In this document: one piece after another, positions 1 through 10,280 of the stretch | Position numbering within the stretch: the first letter of the stretch is position 1 | Layout: the number at the start of each line of letters is the position of its first letter | Assembly (NCBI GenBank): GCA_933228895.1 | Contig: OW121852.1 | Span: 63,282,872-63,346,871 of the forward strand | Length of the DNA: 64,000 bases | From: Platycnemis pennipes | Taxonomy: Eukaryota > Arthropoda > Insecta > Odonata > Platycnemididae | Direction: 5' to 3' | Notes under the pieces: generated by a model | Seen by the model: the letters and a program-made list of their open reading frames with translations, nothing else | Told to the model about the DNA's origin: nothing | The model's database searches: none | Program-made: the position numbers and the translations under genes

Positions 1-1389
1 TACTATTTTTTCAATTGAGACTTTGTAGACAAAAGATTTAGATTCATGGTTAACTTGCACTTCATTACATTCCAAAGAATTTGATTTAGTCTCATCTTCA
101 TTCAGTTTTGCTTTTGAATGTGGCTCTTGAAATAGTAATTGCAAAAAATGAGGAAGCTATAAGATCCCAGTTGATGCAACTAACTAGGTAAAGAAAGTCA
201 GTATGTTTGATGTGTTTATAGCAAATAAAGGTATTTAATTGGGTAATGAAGTGCCTTGGCAGTATCTTTATTGGGTCTTTGTTTTCAATGATTTTTAAAC
301 AATAGGATATGGAATACAATATTATTAGGGTAAAATATTAATCGTACTTCACAAAATAATTTCACAATATGTATTTACAAGTACATACCTCATCATTTTT
401 AAGTTTAGCCATCTTCATCTCTTGGTAATTAAAGGAGAATTATAATGGCTTCTTTTTTATCTTGAATGCAACACTATATGTAATATATAATGAAATAAAT
501 TATTGAATGGTGAATCAATTCTTAATGATATAGATGTCATCAGTACAAAATACATTCAAAATACAGGTACATTTTTTAAAAAATGGATGTTGTAGATCAA
601 AAAAATTACCTAGAGATTAAAAATTGATACTAGTGAAATCCAGGTCAAAATATCATCAAAGGGAATATAAAGGGGTAAGTAGAAATTTCTCTAGGACCAT
701 CCTAAATTTTTTCTTTCCAACATTGTTCACTGAATTTGGCCACATTTTGTAATATTTGAGACACCTCTCAGGTTTATAGGTATTTGGTAAAGATTAATGG
801 TAGAAAAACAAAAGCAATAAAGTAATCCAGAGGTAGGAATGCCGGGATAATGAAGAAAGTTGACTGGATTAATTCAGGATAAGTGTAGACCTGAACGGGG
901 AGCATTTAGGATGAAACTAGGTTTAATTTAGTAGGATCATGAGGAGAAGAATTGCATCAGTGAATGCGATTGTTTTATAAAAAAGGAAATAAGTGTTTAT
1001 GGCCTTAAAGTAAGGATGTGAAGAAGAGACTGGCAAGGATCTTGATATGGAATGGTTCCAAAACCTGGTTTTTGAGAAAAGATTATGGATAGAGTTTGGA
1101 GGCTTAAAAGATGTGGATTTGGAGGAGGATTGATAGAGACTCATGAAGTGACTCATGAACTCATGAAAATTGCGAAGATGATGGGTAAGGAATCAGTGGG
1201 AGGAAACGATCAGGGATTCGATAGTGCGAAGGAATGTCAAAGATTTTAAGAGATGAGTAGTGTAGGGCATTAACGGAGTTAAGTAACAGATCTGGGGTAA
1301 GGAAGGGTTTGAATAGACTGAAACTGTTCAAGAACCTCTCATATTGGCAGGTAGGAATAATATAATAAAACGTAAATTGGAGGGGTGGG
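1..1389. other. AT-rich flank upstream of the opsin, no gene recognised
   Basis: No open frame here resembles a known protein. I searched for the missing first exon of the opsin, which must end with two bases of a split codon before a GT donor. The GTAAG-like sites near 677, 1180 and 1297 are not preceded by a suitable ATG-led frame in the right phase. The sequence is plain AT-rich intergenic or intronic DNA. Confidence 0.5.
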
Positions 1390-1612
1390 CGGGGGTCTTC
1401 TGGAGCCCCCTTGGCACTTAGACCTCTTTAGAAGATCCTTTAATTGTGCCAACCCACGTATTTAACCTTCCCACCACTTGCAGACAGGGGACAAGAGCAC
1501 CACGGTAGAGGTATGGAGGAGGTACACCCATCCAACCTCCGTCCCGGCCCAAGGTTGCGTGACTTCGGTGATCTGACGTTAACCGGTGTTTCAACGTGGC
1601 TAGGCCCTTGCC
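1390..1612 (-). repeat. 5S-rRNA-derived SINE (SINE3-like) copy
   Basis: Read on the minus strand, about 1501-1612 follows the plan of 5S rRNA: a GTCAGATCACCGAAGT-like block, then GGGCCGGGA, then TTGGATGGGTG. These correspond to the internal promoter region and the conserved 3' part of 5S rRNA. The 5S-like head continues into an unrelated body at about 1390-1500. A 5S head joined to a foreign body is the architecture of SINE3-class elements. It is too diverged to be a functional 5S gene. The ends are approximate. Confidence 0.65.
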
Positions 1613-2173
1613 CTATAAATAATATTTTTTCATTTTCAAGTACGTAATCAAAATGGTTTTCATGGCCTGTATCCTTGGTGGTATGCAATTGGAATATGAT
1701 TTACCGTAGAGCCGGTTGCATAAAAAATAGGGGTCAGTGTAAAAAAAAAATTGTCTATTCCAGAACCAGAAGACCACTGATTGTAATTAGCGTGCATATT
1801 CGAATTAAGGTCGACCCCCAGAAGTTTTGCTTTAAATTACAACTTTCTTCATATCTCGTGAGTTAGCTACAACAATTTAGCAGTAGGGGTGTAGTTTTTG
1901 TGGTAAAAAAAAGTCTTTAACGGTAAAATTATTAGATGGTGGTGATGGCAGTGAGCTTCAGAATGCGAGCTTGTAGAAATATAACTCACATATCAAATAA
2001 CATCATTTTTAACATACTATCATACTAACATACTAACATACCATAAATATTTCTCTTGTGTGTAGGCTGACCTTAATTCTTTTCATTGAAATTTTATGAT
2101 TTGAGATTGGCCTGTACACGTGTATATATGGTATACCATAGACATGCCTTCACTGGATGTTCCTGTTTTACAG
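1613..2173. other. Sequence between the SINE and opsin exon 2, no gene seen
   Basis: AT-rich DNA ending in a good acceptor (GTTTTACAG at 2165-2173) for the opsin exon. It is probably the 3' part of opsin intron 1. The short open frames match nothing I know. Confidence 0.5.
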
Positions 2174-5100
2174 GGTAGGTGGAAAATTTCTCGGATGGAA
2201 TGTTCCAGCTGAGGAACTTCATCACATTCCGGAGCATTGGCTTGGCTACGAAGAACCCGAACCTTATATGCACTACCTTCTTGGCCTTCTGTACATCTGC
2301 TTCATGTTCATAGCACTTACTGGGAATGGACTCGTTATTTGGGTGTTCACATGGTGAGATTACATCACTTATGTGTATCATTCAGGCAGATAGATCAATT
2401 TATCAAGCATTCAAGCACAGCTTTTTATATTCTGAACCACAACCATGTGACAAAAACAATCATTTTGCATTCACTTTTGTTTTTTTTGCAGTGCAAAATC
2501 GTTAAGGACACCATCAAATATGTTTGTTGTGAACTTGGCCATCTTGGATTTTATTATGATGGCTAAGACTCCCATATTCATCTACAACTCCTTCAACTTA
2601 GGATTTGCTCTGGGAGGATTTGCTTGTCAGATTTTTGCATTCGTTGGCTCTGTATCAGGAATTGGAGCTGGAGTAACAAATGCTGCCATTGCCTTTGACA
2701 GATACAGGTATGTCAGAAAATGTATAGAACTCATATGTTCCTGTCATTCAGTGTTATTAATCTAAAAGTGTCTCTCTATAAATTTTTCCAATATTTTACA
2801 GAGCTATCGCACGGCCATTTGATGGTAAACTTTCTGCGGGTAAAGTTCTTATCATCCTGGCCCTCATCTGGGGCTATACACTTCCTTGGGCTCTATTTCC
2901 ACTCTTAGGCACTTGGGGCCGTTATGTGCCAGGTATGCTAAAGCAAAATTTTCCTTCAATTCATTTGATAACAATTAACTATTTAATAACAATGCATTTG
3001 ACAACTATATGCATCTTGCTACTGGAAACTACTATTTAGTCATGTAATTTCAATGAAACTGACTTGAAAATTGTTGACATTAGGTCATGAAAATTTTAAT
3101 AGCAAGTAAAATATTATGATGTTGAATGATTTTGGGATTATTTAGTTATGGTATACATATTAATGACACATTATTTTATTTTTCAGAGGGTTATCTCACT
3201 AGCTGCAGTTTTGACTACTTGACCAACACCGCTGAAAATAAAATCTTTGTGATGATGCTATTCTTCTTTTCTTATGTTATTCCAATGTTCATGATATGCT
3301 TTTACTATGCTCAAATTGTTAATCATGTGTTTGACCACGAAAAAGCATTGAGAGAACAGGTAATATAATATTCAGGGAATCAACTATCATTACATGGTTA
3401 TCTTACCTTGATTAAAAAGCAGATTATTTGAAGATATTGATATTAGTTATAACCATGTATTGTGATACATTTTTCCTTGCAATGCTTATTTTTTATTAAA
3501 AACCCAATTTTAAACACTCCTTTCATTCTAATTTAAATAGGCTAAGAAAATGAATGTTGATTCTCTTCGAAGCAACCAAAATACGAACCAAGCATCAGCA
3601 GAAGTGAGAATTGCCAAGGCAGCTATAACAGTATGTTTCATGTTCGTTGCATCATGGACACCATATGCTGTCTGCGCCTTGATTGGAGCCTTTGGTAACA
3701 AGTGAGTGGCTTATTGGAAATTTCACTCAAACTATTTGCATGTAACTATTAACAGTTCAGCTGAATCAAAAAAAAAGAGTAGGGGTTGCAATATCAGTGG
3801 ACAGTGTACTAGACTGCCACTTTAAGAGCCAGGGTTAAAATCATGGTCATGGTAAGGTATAGCCGTAAAATCATGGTTCCTCTTGGGGCCATGTGAAGCA
3901 TCGTACCACTTAAAGCAGCTTGATGAAATATCTTGGATTGATTATTCAGTTACAATTAATCAGATCACATCATAGTTGGGATTGATGATTAAAATTACTC
4001 GTTTAAAATGTGGTTAAGTATTTAATTTAATTGTTACTTTTTAGAAGAGTTAACTTTAAAGTTTTAATCGTTAAAATTATGCATTAACTGATATAAAAAT
4101 AACTTCAGTTAATTTTTTTTCGTTAATTTCTGGCGAATGTCGACCGCTTAGAATTTGGGCGCAAAAGCTACCCAACAGAAAAATGAGAAAATAAAATGGT
4201 ATCTAAGAATGCAAGGGTAGTTGTGCAAGAATGTAATGGATAGACCCAGACCGCCCAGATGAATACATTCAAACAAAATCAGGGCTGAGGGGAGTGACTG
4301 CCAAAGTTTAGGAACGAGGAACAGTTTTCTCAGACGAGAAAACACGAAACCACGCGAAGACAATGTCCTGGAGGACTCGTATGCCTTGCTCAGTGACATC
4401 ATGTAGTCAATACTACATAGTTGAAGCCGAGAAAGCAGGGTCACCTAAAAATCTATGACAGATAACAATGGGAAGAGGTTCATTCAAACTAACATATATG
4501 TTACAATGCACCAGTTTACATATGCCTTACTCGGCGACATTGAGTCGTCAATGTGTCAGCCCCCAGTGAATCATGAGAAAAGGTGAGCAGGCACACCCTC
4601 AGCATCTACTGTAACTATAACTAAGCTCTTTCCACTGCAATTTTACAATTGTGCAGGGATACTTCACATCACAGTGTGGGGATCGAGGTCAAAACATAAA
4701 CTCAAAGCACTTTCTGCCACGCAGAACAATCTTTTGTGGCGAATTACAGACGCACCATGGTTCGTCACAAAGTCTTACATTACGACAACTTAAAACACCC
4801 GGAATTGGAACTCCACCTCAGAAATATCGCCAAATCCTTTCAGCAGGCAATAGGAACACCTGACCAACAATGCTCTGGACACAAAATGGAATTACAACGA
4901 AAATCTCCAATTCAAATATTTTTAAACACATGGATACAGATGCAAGAAACTACAATGACAGTTTTCAGTGTTCGCTTTGTTTGTCAAAACAGAAAACTAT
5001 CAAGGCCGATATTACCACAGCATCCAATTTGCCAAAGTAACTGAAAAAGTAATGTTTAACGTAAAAGTTGCTTTTTTAAAACTTTAATCATTTACTTTTT

Positions 5101-8100
5101 CAGAAAAGTAACTTTTAACTTTACTAGTTAATTTTTCAGAGATTACCTTTAATAAGTTAATTTTTTTGGTAACTTTCCCAACTATGGATCATTTTTATAT
5201 TTAATTTCACTTCTGAGGATAATGGTGTGTGGAAGGTAATGGTCTATGAACCATTGAAACTAATTCTTAATGTAATTCTTCATTTATTGTGAAAGAAATG
5301 GAATTCTTTGATGAAATATTAAGTTGGTCACCATAGTGTGATAATACTTAATTGATTCCCACTCTTGAGCTAACGCTACCTATTTAAAATGTTATTCCCA
5401 AAACTTAAAAAAACACTTTTTTTTAATAATAGCTGATAAAAAATTCTTACTTGGAATAAGATGTTGGTGTGCTTGATTCTGGTACACAGTTTTTATTTAA
5501 AATATTTTCTTATATTGAAGGAGAGAGAGTCAATATTTAACTTCTTTATTTCTCTGAACTTTGTAACTATCATAAATGTTTGGAGATGTCCTCATAAATA
5601 TGGGATTCAATAGGTATTTTCCAAAATGCTGATTAAATCTCAGCTTCATAAATTTCTCTATTTTAAAAAGTGTTGAGGTACATCTCACAGTAAATTAGAG
5701 AGTTCCCTTTATTTTTCAGTCATGGAAGAAATAAGTTTCCTAAATTCTTCAAGGATTGTTACTTTAGGAGATGTAAATGTCTCATATTGATACTCATTAT
5801 CTTTTGAACCCATCAAATAAGAATGAAATCAAGTAAATTTGTCAGCTCTATGTAAAAAAGAATAATTCGGAACATTCTTTGGGTCAGTATATAGGCTTGT
5901 CGGTATCAAGGCATTTTTTCCCTGTTTCGATTCTAAATGTTATCTTTGGCTTCCAGGGCATTATTAACACCAGGAGTAACAATGATCCCAGCCTGCACGT
6001 GTAAGGCTGTTGCTTGCATTGATCCATGGGTATATGCCATCAGCCATCCTAAGTACAGGTATGGATTCGGTGGTATATTTCTCAAATGTAAGATGTGAAA
6101 GAAGAGTACATTTTGAACTGTTGACCTACACAGAGCTGGCCTTAACTTTGTGAAAGTCTGTATTCACTGAATACAGAATTCCTTCATGAGGAATCCATAG
6201 GTGTTCTACCAATAAGAAACTAGTTTAGTCATGTTCCTCTGGCCATGTTAGGTTTTCATCAATCATTTTCACTCTAATTTGATGATTTCTTTTCCTATAA
6301 TAATGTTTCTTTCCTATTCTATGTATGTAATGTGTGTTTCCTACCTCATGGTTTCCAAAAAGCTCCTTTTACACCCTTTTTCTCTCTTCCCATGCATTTT
6401 ACCCTCTAAGCTGCTTTGAATAAATTCTTACTTTTCATTTCTTGGTTGAGCCATTCTCTCTGCCTTTTCATAATGCCCCTAGGCAAATTATCCTCTTGGT
6501 TTGTCACCTTCAACCCACCTGGTTTGCCTGCCTTTCTTTCCACTGATTGACCATTCTTCTCCAAATCCACATTTCAGATGCCTTCAATCCCTCTTCTCAT
6601 CCACTTTTCCAAAGTCCACTGTTAGCAACCAAACAATACTACAATCTAGTTAAAACTCAGTAACCACATCTTAACTTTACCCATCGTTTCATATTATTCT
6701 CGGGAACCTCCTACACGATGGTTGTTTTTCTTGACAGCAATTTCACCACTCATCATTAGGGCATCTTCAGTGTGAAATGACATTTTGGTTATTGATTCTG
6801 CTTTTTTTTATTAAATAATAACTAAAATGTCATTTCAACCTGAAGATGCCCCCAGGATGAGGGGTAAAACTGTGGCCAAAAAACAACTAACAGAGATTCC
6901 CAGATTCCTATAAGTAACATGAAGCCATTATTTTAAGCCATAGGAGACTTAATAATTACTTTACCTATGGCTCCTATTATAAGTTCTCCCCAGTAGTTAA
7001 AGCCTCTTTAACCAATAAAATTCTCCAAATATATATATATTACTTTTCCCTGCAGCATCTCCTTTCCCTAAGATCAAAGCTTGATGAACAAATAACTAAA
7101 CCACCTAATGGAAAGAGTAAATGTAGTTCAAGCGGTCACTCTCTTGCTTCAAAATGTTATTCCATGAGTTTTAAATTCAAAACCAGCACTACATTAATAC
7201 TCATCGTTGGGGTTAGGTTGGTTATTCAGGGGAGGCGACCGACAGTTGAGGTCATTTGCATCATTTAGGATAGGTAATTGGGTGATGGTAGGAGTTTTCA
7301 GGAAACGGAAGAAGGGTGGAGAGAAATCAGGCATCGGCATTAGCCTACTCTCAACAAAAAGCGAAAAGGGGACCACAGCTTAACGTCCCATCCAATGGAC
7401 GGAGTACTGTACTTGAAATGTCCTCCATTAGGCACTCAAGTGGGGACCGGTTTACAACTGAAAAATCCACCACTGCCAGGAATAGAACCCGGACCCTCGG
7501 GATGGGAGGCTACTACTCTAGCCACCACTCCAACCCGATTCCCTCAATAATCATTCAATCTATCAAGACACTTCATTTAAAGTCATTCACATCTAGTAAG
7601 AACTACCTGGAATTTGACTCCCACCAATACTAGCTACAAAAAGAGGGCAAGACTTGGTGAGACAAGGTGATGTGCATGAAACTACCAATGAAGGATTCAT
7701 GAACCATTCATAAATAATCAAGGAATATAATATGGTGCTTTTAAAGCAGGTTTAAGAAGTGATTCTCTTGTCTTTCACTTCTTTGTATGGTTGTCTGAAT
7801 CCATTTATACAGCAATAATTGCTTATGTAAAACGTGCCCGAAGGGATAGTGGGTTAGTAAATCTTCTTACAAATAAAAAAGTAAGTGGGTAGGTTAGAGG
7901 TCAGTACATACATATTGTAGCTCAATCACACCACCATTGCATATGTAGCGTGAATGTGTCTCGGGTCCTCCACTGGGTTATTGTATCCATGACAGCTGAT
8001 GTTTTGATTCCCGACTTGGTCATTGTCTTCATTCAGAAGCCCTGAAGACAATGATGAAGTCAGGAAAAGAAATGTCTGTGGGCGTGGACAGAATAACCTG

Positions 8101-9910
8101 GTGGAGAACCCGAGAAACCTTCATGCAGCAGATACGCCGGGAAAGCACCAGATCTTTCATTGCATATGCAGTAAAACATATATGTATGCACATTGTATAT
8201 GTATACAAATGTGATTCATGATTGGTGGTTCAGTGTATGTACAAAGGAATCCTTCTGACTTACTTTGTCTCCACTCTCTTTGAAGTCAACTCCCTGTTGT
8301 ATCCTTTTTCCTCAGTGCTACCCTTGGAAACTATGTACGTATAAGGAAGGCCACTGGCTACATCACTATCTGCTTCACCTCCAGTCCAATAGCTGTATGC
8401 ACCAAAGTGTCTGTATTACTCTCCTCCTTGTTGACAAAATAGTCTTCTTGCTAGAAATTTGAGCTATGGACTGGAAGATATTTGGTTTAACCCCAGGTGA
8501 AGCCTCTTGGAACATACCTTTACCCTAGATCCATGTGGCTATTTTCTCAATTCTGGAACTTTGCAGGAAATCCAGAGAAAAGAATTGGTGACCAAAATTG
8601 AATGCATACATTTCACCCACCTTTGGTCTCAGTAAAGTTTTTACCATCCCCTATCAAACAGTCCATTGAGTAGAATGTGAGTGTGTAAGTTCATCTTATG
8701 TATGCTGTAAAGCTTGAAGTTCTTTCCTACATAAATTCCCCTAACCAGAATGGCAAAGAACAACAGTGAGTAATGTTGGCCTTACTGGTTATGATTTGTA
8801 TCATGCAATTGAGTTAATTTTATGCAGTTATTTGACATTGAGCCGTGGATTCACATAAAGATATACCTGGAGAATCAAGCAGAGGTTAGACAACTTAAAA
8901 GCACCATTGAAATTTTGACTCTGTGATCACTTGGGAATACTTAGAGGTGTTTCCTGTCATGTAATGGAGGGTACAAGCTCTCAAGACTGAATAAAATGGG
9001 AGCTAGGTCTTGGTAGCGGTGTAAGTCACGTGTGAGTGGATGTAAGTGAAGATGAGTGTTTTGGGATAAAGTTGGGCTCCAGGAACAATAGGCAGCTACC
9101 CTGAACTTAGAGGAAGTGTCAATGGATAGTTTTATACTCTCCAAGACACAATGGGGAACTTTGTTCACTCTCTGAGGATTCGATCCCTCCAACTGCTTTT
9201 CCAATATTCTTCCTATAAGAGTAATTGGAGCTTTCCTCCTCGCTATGACAATGCTTCATTTACTTATCCCCAACAACTCTTATCAGGGAGTATTTGTAGA
9301 GTCGACATGTTGCTTCACTCACACTTTATTGAATCTGCCTTTTTGTATGATTTTGCTTAGAAAATATTACATGTAAAATATACTCTTGGATGGTTAAATG
9401 TCTTATATCTGCCATTTTTGACGGAAAATAGAAAATCTCAGCTGAAAACTTAATTTTCCAAAGTGCTCTGATGGAACACTAAATATAACTGTTGACTCTA
9501 TAGGTATAAACCTTAAGTAGGTACTAATGTGCAAAATAATATTATTACACTTACCATTTTTTCAACAAACTGTGAAGAAGTCCACATAGTCATACAAAAC
9601 GAATGCAGGTACAGTGTTAATATGATCCTTTTCATGTACCATTTGGCTTTGTACTTGGTGAAATTTACCCTCACCAACCGAATTCATTTCTAGTTTTAAC
9701 AGTGATATAGTGTTGAGGATAGAAGAACAAAATATATTCAAAATGGTGCTCGCAAATTGATGTATGAAAGGAAAGTATTGGGTACCTAATATATTTTCTT
9801 TTAATTACAGGTTGGAGCTTCAGAAGAGATTACCTTTCCTGAAAATAAATGAGCCTGATCCACCAGCAGACACCAAGTCTGAAGCCACTGTTGCTACAAC
9901 AGAGGGATAA
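2174..9910 (+). CDS. UVop: UV-sensitive visual opsin (rhodopsin-like GPCR), 5' exon missing
   Basis: Light-sensing G-protein-coupled receptor of the photoreceptor membrane; it binds retinal and signals through Gq in insects. Exons: 2174-2353, 2492-2707, 2802-2932, 3187-3359, 3541-3701, 5957-6058 and 9811-9910. All have GT-AG borders and mutually consistent phases, giving 353 residues. The first base of 2174 completes a codon begun in an unseen exon 1, so roughly 25-30 N-terminal residues are missing. Family marks in order: [16 protein letters not shown] before TM1; [16 protein letters not shown]; a lysine in [14 protein letters not shown], the site tied to UV tuning in insects; DRYRAIARP in place of [15 protein letters not shown] with the disulfide cysteine; [18 protein letters not shown] in loop 3; the retinal Schiff-base lysine in [20 protein letters not shown]. 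The tail ends ATVATTEG. Introns after 3701 and 6058 are long and full of repeats. Confidence 0.95.
3777..3960 (+). repeat. Degenerate tRNA-derived SINE in an opsin intron
   Basis: The segment has a tRNA-like head: an A-box-like TATCAGTGGACAGTG, a stretch reading ACTAGACTGCCACTTT, and a B-box-like GGGTTAAAATC where GGTTCGAATC is expected. A non-tRNA body follows. This is how decayed insect tRNA-SINEs look. It lies wholly in opsin intron 3702-5956, in the gene's orientation. Confidence 0.45.
3971..5186. mobile_element. hAT-like non-autonomous element with TIRs, enclosing a LINE fragment
   Basis: The left end CATAGTTGGG (3971-3980) is matched by CCCAACTATG at the right end (5177-5186), a perfect 10-bp inverted repeat. 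Inside each end lie AT-rich stretches built on AAAGTAACTT-like words, a design common in hAT-type non-autonomous elements. The flanks GATCACAT (3963-3970) and GATCATTT (5187-5194) agree at 6 of 8 positions, which fits a decayed 8-bp target duplication. The interior contains part of a LINE reverse transcriptase, so the element may have been hit by, or have captured, that LINE. Confidence 0.5.
4680..5040 (+). pseudogene. Jockey-like LINE reverse-transcriptase C-terminal fragment
   Basis: In one frame the DNA reads [20 protein letters not shown], followed by a degraded continuation ([19 protein letters not shown] is in another frame). Motifs of the type QNxxLRxITxAPWFV, then a helical stretch ending IAKxFQQAI, are the hallmark of the region downstream of the reverse-transcriptase domain in Jockey-clade LINEs. 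Frameshifts and stops show it is dead. It sits inside the inverted-repeat element in the opsin intron. Confidence 0.6.
5187..5956. other. Rest of opsin intron, no element recognised
   Basis: AT-rich intron DNA between the hAT-like element and the acceptor TTGGCTTCCAG at 5946-5956. No coding, tRNA-like or inverted-repeat structure stands out. Confidence 0.5.
6719..6880. repeat. Fold-back (hairpin) MITE in the last opsin intron
   Basis: The left arm GGGCATCTTCAGTGTGAAAT continues to GACATTTTGGTTATT. It is answered on the other side by AATAACTAAAATGTCATTTC and CAACCTGAAGATGCCCC, giving about 35 paired positions with few mismatches around a short AT-rich loop (about 6749-6853). Weaker pairing (CACTCATCATTAGG with CCAGGATGAGGGG) extends the stem outward. 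No coding sequence. Confidence 0.65.
7200..7545 (-). repeat. tRNA-derived SINE, family A copy 1
   Basis: On the minus strand the head reads GGTTGGAGTGGTGGCTAGAG (A-box region) and, some 40 bases on, GGTCCGGGTTCTATTCC (B-box region). A body follows, ending in GTCGGTCGCCTCCCC-type sequence near 7230. The same head and body occur at 52085-52390 on the plus strand, including the phrases CTCCATTGGATGGGACGTT-like, CTCTCCACCCTTC and TCAACTGTCGGT-like, so this is a real interspersed family about 330 bp long. Confidence 0.7.
7546..9800. other. Remainder of opsin intron 6059-9810, no gene recognised
   Basis: About 2.2 kb of AT-rich intron sequence between the SINE and the last opsin exon. I see no conserved frame, RNA gene or clear repeat. 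The acceptor TTTTAATTACAG at 9799-9810 is strong. Confidence 0.5.
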
Positions 9911-10280
9911 TTCAATATATTCTTTCCCGTGGCAATGGCACTTCTTTGAAGAAAACGAGACTGTGCCATTTCCGCGTAACTTCGTTTAAAATTTATACTG
10001 TCCGCGCGATTATTGGCAGAGAGCAGAGATGGATACTTATTCATCAATATTTGCGTGCATTTAAAAAAATCAAATCACTTAAAAAGATAAAACTGAACTC
10101 TCACAGTAGTATGATAACATTGGTCACCTGATATTTTTGTTGATTTTCCCGGAATAGAAAGAGCTCGTAGAACAATTGCACATCGCAGAGCTAGAATTGG
10201 TAACCCTTGACATCTAGCGGTAGATATTTTCGCCTTGGGATTTTCTCGGAAGTGGAACGGACTGTAAAAATATTATCAAC
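9911..10280. promoter_or_regulatory. Compact opsin-to-FITM interval (opsin 3' UTR plus FITM promoter and 5' UTR)
   Basis: Only 370 bp separate the opsin stop from the FITM start, both on the plus strand. The interval must hold the opsin 3' UTR and polyadenylation site and the FITM start region. I cannot point to a canonical AATAAA on the plus strand or to a certain TATA box, so the division is not resolved. Confidence 0.4.

Noticed and set aside
1141..1187. Opsin exon 1 ending at the GTAAGG near 1181
   Set aside because: The tiny ATG-led frame ends in the wrong phase for exon 2 and encodes nothing like an opsin N-terminus.
1440..1688. Open frames on both strands over a GC-rich patch
   Set aside because: The patch is the 5S-derived SINE; the frames match no protein.
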